DNA of 31,323 nucleotides from a virus. The stretch is from the IMG/VR virus record IMGVR_UViG_3300022848_001121, positions 1-31,323 of that record; one strand, written 5' to 3'. The position numbers were made by a program, and so were the translations under genes. Shown here one piece after another: positions 8,802 to 17,700 of the stretch. The notes under the pieces are model-generated. The model was not told the DNA's origin. It worked only from the letters and a program-made list of their open reading frames with translations, and made no database searches. Position 1 is the stretch's first letter. Each line of letters begins with the position of its first letter.

Positions 8802-11153
8802 ATGACCAGTCTAGTTCCCCAGTTCCGTAACGGCATTCCCTTGTTCGTTAAGGGCAAGCTGTCTTTTTGCGAGGAGGATTGTGATTGCCAGCCACCTAAT
8901 CCGTGCGAGCCATGTTGTGGATTCATGTTCTGGCAAGACAACAAGCCAGGCGAACCTGAACCGGTAGTATGGGGCGAGTTCAATGCCAACGGCGATCTAT
9001 TCGAGACATTGACATACCCTGGTATATCAGACGCAACCGTCACAGAGACGATTACAATTGTCGTGCCAACTAAATTCAGTCGGTATATTTGCGAGGGGGA
9101 GGATATCGAAATTGAACTGACCTACTCAACCGACTACATCCTTCCTAACATCGGTGCCGACAAGTATTTTCCTGACGTGGTTCCGGTTATCCAGTGGGAT
9201 CGTTCGTGGACGGCAAATTGCAATGTAATGCCCAACGGAGGTTGCGACCCTGGCGTCTCGATCGATGTAAACAAAAAGGGATTGATGGAGAACTGGGCTA
9301 ACGATGTTGAGGAGATGTGGCTTCAGTTGACCTACACTGCTTGCTACCATGAGTACGAAAACGATCCGGCAGAACTGGTAGTAGGAAGCAGAAACTACGG
9401 CACCGCTCGGAAGTTGCGAGTCGTGCCATGCACGCCAGAAGTGACTTGCTGTCCTCATCCTTACGAGTGCGCTGATTGCTGTCTCTATTTGACGAGTTCT
9501 AAAATCCTCGCGGGCATTCGCGGTTTGTCTGTCAGAGAGGTCATGAGCGATCCGGCCCTTGATATCAAGGAGGGCTTGGACAACATGGTAGATGAAGAGA
9601 GTATTATCTACTACAAAGAGGATCCAACAGGCGCGAGGATGTACGTGATTGCCACACCGGCTGGAGGAACAAAAAGGACAGTATGTCCGCTTGTTTCTGG
9701 GTTAGATGATCCAACGAATGCGGGCAATTTCATTGAACTGGAAATTATCTACATCCCGTCGAGTCTTAATCCACGGATCGTGTGGAATCAAGAAATGTGC
9801 ATTAGCTTTCACCCTGACGTGTGGGAGTTAGCTGGAAGCTCCGACTCTGGGTGCGATGCGTTTGAAACAGTCTGTGTACCAACTGATCCCGATGATGTCG
9901 ACGTACCTGGGTATAGCTGGACAGCCACTCTTTTACTGAAGTGCTATCCGTTCGGCGGTGCGCCACTAGACATAGCCAGAATGGCAGACATTGTCGTACA
10001 AATATCCGACCAAGACACTAACCCAGACGGTCAGCCGTACACGTTTTTTGAGGGCATGGGAATCACGATTCCATTCGGATACTGCGGCGCAAACGACTAC
10101 GAATGCTGCCCTGACATAATCCCTGAATGCGAAGATTGTTGCATGATATTTGATTCAGCAGCCGGTCATATCTATGATTTGTCCGTTGATGGTGAAATAA
10201 ATGCCACCATGCCTGTTTGTGATGATACCGGAGAATTGATTGGCTCACTAGGAATCTCTATTTTCGGGGACAAGCTATGCAAAGGTGCTGGCATGATTGT
10301 CAGTGTCGATAATGCCGGCGGCATGGAAATCGAAGTGTGCATTGAAGTCACTGGAGATTTCGAGGGGTTTGCTGATGAAGCACCGGAAGCTGACTCATTC
10401 CCTTCAATCAGCAAATTCTGCTGGGATCCCGCACCCGCAGTGATGAGTGTTACGAGAGTGGCTAAATGCAAGGATTTTTATGCGGGGGCTACGGTAGTAA
10501 TTACGGCGGGTAATTCGCTAGCCACTTTTGAGTGGAAAGGATGCCCCGAGACAAGCTGCTGCTGCGAGGAATACGTTCCCTGCTGCGGCGGAAATTGCTA
10601 TGTTCCTGATGCAACCAACATTACACAACTGGAACTCATTTCTGACCTCGACGATGGCCGTCAAGAAATATACGATCAGAACGGTCCTAGTTTTTGGATC
10701 CATCCAGAATCAACGATTGACGTGTCTTTGTGGAACTGTCCAGAAAAACTTGTGGATAAGCCGCGATGTGATTGGTATGTGCCGATCGAACAGCGGGCAG
10801 GAAGTGATACTGTATTTTTAACGGGCGTGTGGATTAATGGTATATTGGCGGCAGACTTAATCGTGGGCGCAGGAGCCAGCACAACACCACGGAACCCCCG
10901 ATGGCAATTGCTAGGTCACCTCCTGAACGCACCGCCCGGTGACGAAGATTGCTATGGAGAGATCACTGTGACCTCCCGAACCAATTCGCCTCCGGGAGAT
11001 AGCGTTGCCACTTTTACATCTCAAGGCCCGTATCCATGGCCTACCGGAATGACGTGCTTTGATGATTGGGTCGTTTGGGAAGATGACCTTTTTGGCCCGC
11101 GTGTCTTGTTGTCGGAATTCCCTGACGGTTTTTTTGATGGGCTGGCGATATGA
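8802..11153 (+). CDS. Large cysteine-rich modular tail protein with four Cys-linker repeats
   Basis: 783 residues. The ATG directly follows the preceding stop and has AAGGAG 5 nt upstream. Four cysteine-dense linkers occur at residues 27-39, 216-227, 435-447 and 586-599. All fit a loose pattern C-C/x-P-x(2-4)-P/Y-x-C-x-x-C-C (the last is degenerate). Between them lie beta-rich modules of about 130-210 residues, rich in Asp, Tyr and Trp, with their own scattered Cys. The repeats suggest disulfide or metal-stabilised joints in an extended fibre. Sampled GC is near 40% in places (for example 10141-10200), against about 60% in adjacent late genes, so the gene may be a transferred host-range module. 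Receptor binding is inference. Confidence 0.6.
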   Translation: MTSLVPQFRNGIPLFVKGKLSFCEEDCDCQPPNPCEPCCGFMFWQDNKPGEPEPVVWGEFNANGDLFETLTYPGISDATVTETITIVVPTKFSRYICEGEDIEIELTYSTDYILPNIGADKYFPDVVPVIQWDRSWTANCNVMPNGGCDPGVSIDVNKKGLMENWANDVEEMWLQLTYTACYHEYENDPAELVVGSRNYGTARKLRVVPCTPEVTCCPHPYECADCCLYLTSSKILAGIRGLSVREVMSDPALDIKEGLDNMVDEESIIYYKEDPTGARMYVIATPAGGTKRTVCPLVSGLDDPTNAGNFIELEIIYIPSSLNPRIVWNQEMCISFHPDVWELAGSSDSGCDAFETVCVPTDPDDVDVPGYSWTATLLLKCYPFGGAPLDIARMADIVVQISDQDTNPDGQPYTFFEGMGITIPFGYCGANDYECCPDIIPECEDCCMIFDSAAGHIYDLSVDGEINATMPVCDDTGELIGSLGISIFGDKLCKGAGMIVSVDNAGGMEIEVCIEVTGDFEGFADEAPEADSFPSISKFCWDPAPAVMSVTRVAKCKDFYAGATVVITAGNSLATFEWKGCPETSCCCEEYVPCCGGNCYVPDATNITQLELISDLDDGRQEIYDQNGPSFWIHPESTIDVSLWNCPEKLVDKPRCDWYVPIEQRAGSDTVFLTGVWINGILAADLIVGAGASTTPRNPRWQLLGHLLNAPPGDEDCYGEITVTSRTNSPPGDSVATFTSQGPYPWPTGMTCFDDWVVWEDDLFGPRVLLSEFPDGFFDGLAI

Positions 11154-12307
11154 ATCCTTACATCGAAATGCGGCGAGCTGGCTACCTAATCACACGTCAT
11201 TCCGACGATCAGATCCTCGTTCGACCAACGCCAGACGCCGAATGGCTTGAGTTTGCTAAAACACATAAACCCGAGATACTTGCATTCCTTCCCGCTAAGA
11301 AGGAAGACGAGGAGCGTGTTGAAGCCCAAGTCGCTAAGGCAATCAGCAAACCACTGGGCGGCGTCGGGACAGAACTGAAAAAGCTAATCCCCGATTGGTT
11401 TGAGAAGTCAGGCTGTGGTTGCAACGACTACGCACGAAAGCTCGATCGCAAGGGAGTTGATTGGTGCGACGAACACAGGGCCGAAATCGTTGAACACTTG
11501 GTCAAACAGGCCACCCAGACATTCCTTAAAGTCCTCGGTAAAGCATTCAACAAACTCGGCGCATCGGCGTTGCTTGCCACAGCGATTAGTCGATCGCGAC
11601 TGCGGGACATCAAGGCTAACGGACTGCACCCTGCAAGCGACGCTCTCACGTTGGTCACGTCGCTGTCGACTACCTGCATTCGACGGCAATTGACATGCTT
11701 GCGAACGTGGCAATACATGGGATTCCCGATCATTGCACAGCAAGTCGATCAAGAAGAAATCGACCAACTCGCTCCCCTGTTCCCCGACGTGACGTTCAAG
11801 ATCGCGGAGGCAGTCCACGAAAACAGGGTCACAATTCAATCACTGGCACAGGAAGCGAAAGAACAGCCCGTGCTAATCCTCAACGCTGACTTGGAAATTT
11901 ATGCCGAGCAATCAATGTTCATTGAGCATTGGGCCGGTGGAACGGATTGCCGCATTGGCTTTCGCTGGAACTACGACGACATCCAATCTTGCACCCAAGA
12001 GCCCTGGGGTATTGATGCGGTGAGAATCACTCCGGCTATGGTGCCCCATATCGTCGAACCTACACTGCGACTCGGTTTCCCCGGTTGGGATTGGTGGTTG
12101 CCAACTCACTTGGAAAAAGCGGGGTTCCGTTTGTCCCGAGTGAACACTCCTGAACTCTTTCACCAGAACCATCCGACAACATGGGAGCCTCGCAGGAGCC
12201 TAGACGAACAAGCAAGGATCGAAGCTGACTATGGGATCACAGTTGACGAGATGAGAGAGATGGCATCAAAGGACCGAAGCGGATGGAAGTGCAGTGTTAC
12301 TTTTTGA
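11150..12307 (+). CDS. Glycosyltransferase-like protein with N-terminal docking-like domain and Cys cluster
   Basis: 385 residues; ATGA overlap with the fibre-like gene. Residues 5-48 ('AGYLITRHSDDQILVRPTPD' then 'HKPEILAFLP') resemble the short TubC-type N-terminal docking fold. A basic helix follows, then a cluster CGC (89-91) and WC (105-106) in a segment 'CNDYARKLDRKG' that is seen beside glycosyltransferase domains in phage and planctomycete proteins. Residues about 155-360 have the layout of a nucleotide-sugar transferase: a Rossmann-like start, LILNADLEIY at 242-251 in the usual DxD position, then 'WGIDAVRI' and GFPGWDWWLP (309-318), and 'NTPELFHQNHPTTW'. The exact DxD is replaced by NAD-L-E. 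It overlaps the sulfotransferase gene downstream by 14 nt, implying a shared task. Confidence 0.55.
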   Translation: MNPYIEMRRAGYLITRHSDDQILVRPTPDAEWLEFAKTHKPEILAFLPAKKEDEERVEAQVAKAISKPLGGVGTELKKLIPDWFEKSGCGCNDYARKLDRKGVDWCDEHRAEIVEHLVKQATQTFLKVLGKAFNKLGASALLATAISRSRLRDIKANGLHPASDALTLVTSLSTTCIRRQLTCLRTWQYMGFPIIAQQVDQEEIDQLAPLFPDVTFKIAEAVHENRVTIQSLAQEAKEQPVLILNADLEIYAEQSMFIEHWAGGTDCRIGFRWNYDDIQSCTQEPWGIDAVRITPAMVPHIVEPTLRLGFPGWDWWLPTHLEKAGFRLSRVNTPELFHQNHPTTWEPRRSLDEQARIEADYGITVDEMREMASKDRSGWKCSVTF

Positions 12308-12908
12308 CCATTACCCGAAAGCCGCCGGAACGACGATCCGAACGTGGTTGCTCGAAAACTTCACCGACGCTTCCGTGGTATTCAACATCGACGACCTTGC
12401 ACCGGGATTCACTAGCGGTGACTTCCGATCGCTTCCGAGGCACGAACGACACCGATTGAAATTGGTGATGGGACATGATGCCGGTGGACTCAGGAAAGAA
12501 ATGCAGGAAGGCACCGTTTGCGTGACAGTCATCCGCGAACCAATCGGCCGACTTCTCAGTTTCTACCACTACGCCAAACAAACGCCGTTGATGGGAAACT
12601 TGCACGTTGATGCAAATTACATGGACGTGACTTCGTATGCCGTCAAGCATGGCCTGACTCACGCCCTTGGGAAATACTACGGCAGCGTGGATCAAGTGCA
12701 GGCCAAATACGAGATAGTGGGTGACTCGGCAGACTTGCCTGAGTTTTGTAAACGGGTGCAAGATCGTATCTCGCTGCCCGTTGGGTTCACCGGCGAGCGA
12801 CTGAACACGACACCGCACCCGCAAGCAGCATCCTCAGAATTACAGAACCTATGCAAGTCGGATGTCGATTTCTACCAGGAATTGATGGGCCGCGTCGTCA
12901 ATGCCTGA
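12294..12908 (+). CDS. PAPS-dependent sulfotransferase-like protein (Sulfotransfer_2 type)
   Basis: 204 residues from a GTG start that overlaps the upstream gene by 14 nt. The 5'-phosphosulfate binding loop is clear at residues 7-15 (YPKAAGTTI). The 3'-phosphate binding segment is at 77-93 (VTVIREPIGRLLSFYHY, with Arg81 and Ser89 in the expected places). A GHDAGG motif at 60-65 matches the position of the catalytic His region in the 2-O-sulfotransferase-like family. The second half has 'VGDSADLPEFCKRV' and 'TGERLNTTPHP', again as in that family. Enzymes of this type move sulfate from PAPS to sugar hydroxyls. It follows a glycosyltransferase-like gene inside the late operon. The substrate is unknown: tail glycan, capsid glycan or host polysaccharide. 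Confidence 0.75.
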   Translation: MLLFDHYPKAAGTTIRTWLLENFTDASVVFNIDDLAPGFTSGDFRSLPRHERHRLKLVMGHDAGGLRKEMQEGTVCVTVIREPIGRLLSFYHYAKQTPLMGNLHVDANYMDVTSYAVKHGLTHALGKYYGSVDQVQAKYEIVGDSADLPEFCKRVQDRISLPVGFTGERLNTTPHPQAASSELQNLCKSDVDFYQELMGRVVNA

Positions 12909-12936
12909 CAACGCCAGGAATTTCACGCTTAGTATT

Positions 12937-12968
12937 TTGATAGACCATTTGCGTTTGAGTGATACAAT
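12937..12968 (+). promoter_or_regulatory. Candidate sigma70-type promoter before the 513-residue protein gene
   Basis: The 95-nt gap after the sulfotransferase gene is AT-rich. It contains an extended -10, TG-A-TACAAT (12960-12968), and a TTGATA hexamer at 12937-12942. The spacer is 20 nt, longer than ideal, so activity would depend on the extended -10. It lies 35 nt before the ATG at 13004 and would allow the last two virion genes to be expressed separately. Confidence 0.35.
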
Positions 12969-13003
12969 CACACCGAACTCCAGCACCTACCCAGAGAAGA
13001 ACC

Positions 13004-14545
13004 ATGGATCCCAACACTCGACAACAGCGTCCCAAGATCAAAAGAAAGATCGAAAACCCTGCTGACGTTGCAGAAGGCAGCAACATTTCGTCGCTCAGTC
13101 GGTTGATCGCCGCCAACCCGATCACGTCCACGCCCGCTCGTGATGCGTCGGTGGCACGCACCAAGCGAACGATGGACAGTCTTCAAGGCGTGCAAGCCAA
13201 TCTGGCATCTCCCACCTTCGGCATGGATACGCTCAACCGTGCTGGCAATTCCGCCAACACGCCGTCGATGATGGCACTCGGAACCGCACCGCTCGCTGTT
13301 CCCGGCCAAGCCGCCGGAGCGATGCAGTATGTCGCCAACCCGCGAAGCGCCGCCGGTGCGTTGGGCAGTACGGATCAATACAACATCACCACGCGGCGAG
13401 GTGCTTCAACTCCCGGTCCCGCAATGGGTAACCAAGGTGCGATCAGTGCCGCCTACGCAGCCCGCAATGCAAACCATGTCATGCCGTCGGTCCCTCAGGG
13501 TGACCGGGTTGCCCAGGGCATGAGCACAGATCGATTGTTCCCGAGCCCCGGCGATGCTGAAAACAAAGCCAAGTTTGAAGGGATCAAACTGGGTCGTGCC
13601 GCGCAGAAAGACAAGGCTCGCGACATGCGGATGCAACGGGCTCAGTGGCGAGGTGCGATCGGATACAACTCGCCCGCGATGGGTGGCGGTTACGCTGGTC
13701 GACGCAGCCCGATCTTTGACTCTGAGGGGAACATCGATCAGATGGCAACGACCGCGGCAAGTCAAATGGCGAGCAACCCGAAGCTCTCGGCACTGGCAAC
13801 GCAGGCCAACCGCGAACTCGGCCAAGGCGATCGGCGATTGAGCCAACTGGCGACACAGGAAGCGAACCGGGACGCATTGGCCCAGCTGCGTTTCGGACTC
13901 GACGAGACCCTTGGTAACGCGAAGATCACCGACATGACGGAAGGTCGACGGATCGAAGAACTAAACATCGGAAATCAGTTCACGCTCGGGCAAGAACAGA
14001 ATGCCAATCAGACTCAGACGATTGAAAACCAGGGGACGTACCAAGCTGGTCAAATTGCCAACGACCAACGTCGCCTCTCTGACCTCGACGCACGGACTCA
14101 GATGGAACGCGATCGCATGAAGTACGAAGAGGGAGAAACCGCGTCTGATCGGAAGATGCATATCAACGGAATGGGTGGATACGATGGCGAAAAGGCCGCC
14201 CGTGCCGCCATCCAGTTCGGTCAAATGCCGATCGATCAGCAAGACGCTTACACTTCCACGCTGGTTGGCCGCAGCCCAGAGGAACGTCAGGCAATGGCTT
14301 TGCAGATCCAACCGAGCCCTGAAGCCTACGCTCGCATGTACGAAGCCAATAAAGAAGACAGCACATGGTTTGGTGAGTCTCCCGAAGACAAGGCGATCCG
14401 CAAAGCACGTCGCGATGCCGGGCTCGCTGGCTTACGTGGGTACGGGATCAACCCCGAAGCGACCCCGGCCAACCCAACGCCCAAGCCGTTCCGAAATCCC
14501 ATAACCTCAATGCCGATGGTTATGAATCCGATGCTGAGCCTTTAG
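13004..14545 (+). CDS. Putative internal virion or scaffold-like helical protein
   Basis: 513 residues from the ATG at 13004, preceded by AGAGAAG; an upstream in-frame GTG at 12959 lacks a good site. The first 50 residues are basic, with an RPKIKRKIE-type stretch. About 60-190 are Ala/Gly/Ser/Met-rich. Residues 240-400 form long polar helices with many Gln, Asn, Arg and Asp ('SQLATQEANRDALAQLRFGL', 'GTYQAGQIANDQRRLSDL'), consistent with coiled coils. The tail is Pro-rich. The composition resembles structural ejection or scaffold proteins, and it is followed by a very large virion-like protein. No family motif is visible; function is inferred. Confidence 0.5.
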   Translation: MDPNTRQQRPKIKRKIENPADVAEGSNISSLSRLIAANPITSTPARDASVARTKRTMDSLQGVQANLASPTFGMDTLNRAGNSANTPSMMALGTAPLAVPGQAAGAMQYVANPRSAAGALGSTDQYNITTRRGASTPGPAMGNQGAISAAYAARNANHVMPSVPQGDRVAQGMSTDRLFPSPGDAENKAKFEGIKLGRAAQKDKARDMRMQRAQWRGAIGYNSPAMGGGYAGRRSPIFDSEGNIDQMATTAASQMASNPKLSALATQANRELGQGDRRLSQLATQEANRDALAQLRFGLDETLGNAKITDMTEGRRIEELNIGNQFTLGQEQNANQTQTIENQGTYQAGQIANDQRRLSDLDARTQMERDRMKYEEGETASDRKMHINGMGGYDGEKAARAAIQFGQMPIDQQDAYTSTLVGRSPEERQAMALQIQPSPEAYARMYEANKEDSTWFGESPEDKAIRKARRDAGLAGLRGYGINPEATPANPTPKPFRNPITSMPMVMNPMLSL

Positions 14546-14753
14546 CTGCAAAGGCAATGATCGCCACACCGGTAGCAATAAACACTGCCGGTAGAGTTCG
14601 ATTATGCAGTTGCACGATAGCGAGCGAAGATCGATCCATGTTTGTGACGTACGAAGGACCGCTTAACGTCCTGCCGTCTTGCCGACAAGTGAAAGCGGCA
14701 TAGAAAAAAACTAAGCCTGCTACCACCAAGAGAGCCCTCTTTACCATGTCCAT
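14520..14753 (-). CDS. Small two-helix membrane protein, antisense to the late operon
   Basis: 77 residues. The minus-strand start at 14753 has AGGGAG with a 7-nt spacer, a strong ribosome site. Residues 5-22 (RALLVVAGLVFFYAAF) and 53-69 (LPAVFIATGVAIIAFAA) are convincing membrane helices, joined by a polar loop. The gene fills the 200-bp gap in the late operon, overlaps the 3' end of the preceding gene by 26 nt, and its start overlaps head-to-head with the next gene's ATG at 14746. It could be a lysogenic-conversion, superinfection-exclusion or holin-like protein. The opposite orientation argues for expression separate from late genes. Confidence 0.55.
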   Translation of the reverse strand: MDMVKRALLVVAGLVFFYAAFTCRQDGRTLSGPSYVTNMDRSSLAIVQLHNRTLPAVFIATGVAIIAFAAKGSASDS

Positions 14754-17700
14754 CTACGATCTCCCTGTTGCCACTGCAACACGCCCCGGCCGTCTTCGTG
14801 GCCGATCGATCTATGACAACGCCGGGTACGCTGCGCCGCCGATCGGTTTGGGCAATCTGCCCTCGCTTGCCGCCCCCACCATGCGAGTCGCGGGAGGGGC
14901 AGCATCGATTTACGATACACCAAACCTGCCACCGATGCAGCCAGTTCCCGGTGCCGACCAGGCTGGACCCGCTGCGATGGGACCGCCAGTGGATCCCGAC
15001 GATCCGTCTCTGTTCGCTCAAGCCCGCGACGTGGGACTCGGCGGATTGTCCATGCTTGGCAACTTACTCGACATTCCCGGTTCCATGGTTCGGGACGCTC
15101 TGACGTGGATCCCAGGCGGCATCGCGGCCCGCAATCCGTTAGACCAATTGCTCTCGCCGCTGTCCGACCAGAATCGCACGACGGGCGAGGAACTACTTCG
15201 CCTGGATGAGTGGCAACCGGATTCGTGGTACGGATCGGTCGGTAAGTTCGGGGCTGGAATGGCTGCGGAAATTGCATTGGACCCCCTCACTTACATAACG
15301 CTCGGTGGAACCGCGCTGACGAAAACGGGTGGTCAACTGGCATCGCGGGCGGGAATGATGGGCGATGCCGCAAACGTCGCTAACCGCAAACTCGCAGCCC
15401 AAGCTGCCGAGGCCGGGACCGACGCGGTGACCGTCGGCGCGAGAGAAGCACGGCAACTGGTCAATCCCCGCGAACTGGCGGCAAACCTCGATGAAGCCTC
15501 GCGTCGCAAGTTCCGTGACGGAACGACCGGGGACATCCTCGACGATGCTGTCGAAACCGTTGCGCACACAGACGGCCACCCCATCGGCGTCGAAGAACTC
15601 GTGCGGTCCTACAACGGCATGAACGCTCGCGCCATCAAAGCCGGCGAGATGCCCGCTGCCAGTTTGTCCGACGACATGATCGATGCGTTCCGCACGGGAA
15701 CCGCGTCGACCGATGACCTGCTCGCTCAATCGAACATCCCGGCTGATTACCTCGACGAAGCGATCGGTGGAAACTTCCGGTTCAAGGTTCCGTTTGCGAA
15801 CAAGCCGATCAACATCCCGTTCACCGACAGGGCCATCCCCGACGAATTCGTTTTCAACGACCTACGGTTGCCGATCCCTGGAAAAGCCCGCGAACTTGGC
15901 GGGTTGGGTGCGAGAGCAATTGGTGACCTTCCGATCCCGAAAACCGACAAGCGTATCCAAGACCTGATCCCTGATTTTGCGAGAGACCTGCCCGGCATGG
16001 CCGCTGACGGGCGCATCGAAGGGCGAACGATTGCGCGTGCGATGGACAAGACCGCCGATGCGGTGATGAATAACCGTCCAATGCTGACGGTGTCTTCGAT
16101 GTTTGACCGAGTGGGTCGCGAAGCCAAGCACAAACTTTCCCGTGCCGCTGCCCGTGAATCGGCTCAACGTGGCGAAGAGATGGCTCGTGTTGTGCGAGAA
16201 GAAGCTGCGGGACCAATGGCTGATGCTGACAAGAAAATGCAAGCCTACAGCCGAACCGAGGGCGTCACACAACAAGACGTACTGGACACTCAGTTCGATA
16301 TTTTGGATCGCATGGAGGGAGCCTTGACCGACGATCAACTTAGTCCCGTTGCTGCTCAGTTCCAGCCTGCGATGGACTTCTTCACCAACGCCTTCCGCAC
16401 GCAAGCCGATCAAGCAGAGGCGTTCGGCCAAAACCAACAACGGTTGCGTGAAGGCATCTCGTATGAAGTCCCCAAGGTCAACCCTGACGGAACCGAGGTT
16501 TTAGGCAAAGACGGAAAGCCCGAAATCGAAAAGGTTGTTCTGCAAAGTCCCATCGAGTATGTGCCTCGTAACCGGCAAAACGAATCGGGAGTAATGCGCC
16601 GCGTTGGCAATGCCATGAGCAAATCGGGACGGATGATTCAACCCGACGGATTCACCAAGGGCCGCGACGAGGCGATGCGACACCTTCGGACTTCGCAAAT
16701 TCAACGCATGTCCCTTGACAAAAAGTTCGCCGGTCGCGCTGACCGTGGAGTCCTGGGTGGAAAGCGATCGCGAGAACTCGCGGCAGGAAACACCGGGCAG
16801 TTTCCCGACACGGGCGTCATGGGAAGCTCGCTGCTTGAACGCGATACACCCGAGTGGGAACAAGCGTACTCCGCGTTCAAGAAAGCCTACCCGCCCGCAA
16901 AAGACTACATGCGACTGGCCGAACGTGGAGAACTCAAGGACATCAACGGGAACCTGGTCGAGTGGTCACCTGCGCTTGACGAAGCCCTCGACGACAAGCA
17001 CCGGCAATTGTTCAGCAAGATCACACAGCTCGATCGCGCTCAGGTCGAGCGTGGTGTTCCGATGTTCGACACCAACGTCTTCCAGGCTGGATTGAACCGA
17101 CTCGAGTCTGGCTACCAATCCGCTGCCCAGGAACTCGGAACTCGAAAACTGCTATCCACGTCCGCACGATTGGCGAAACCACGTCCAGTTGCCGAACAGT
17201 CGGCCGCTCCCACAAGCAAACTTGCCTCCACCTCCGGTCGCAACATCGATTCAATGAACCTGCTTGGCGAGAACGGTGAGAACCTTGAACGTCTCGGACT
17301 CAATCACGATCGCGGAAAACAGAAACTACTGGGCGAATTGGCCGAACAGGGGCACGACATCGACGGCATGGCTGAATCGATCATGGCACCGAAGCGTGAT
17401 AAAATTGCAACTGAGTTGACCGAACTGATCGCCAGGAACTCGGACACGCCCATTGCTGACCTGCAAGGACCGATTCGTGAGGCACTGGACAATGACCCCG
17501 ATTCACTGCTGGCGGCGATCACCACCGACGAAGCGATGCAGGAGCGGATCGGGAAGTTGGTTGACAAGTACACCAACGTCGAGGCCAAACCCGATGACAT
17601 CTTGAAGAAATTCGAGATCGACGCGGACTTAGGCAACGACATGATGGCCGTCAACACTCGGTTTTCCACGCCCGAGGAAATCAAAGCGTTCACCGAAGCG

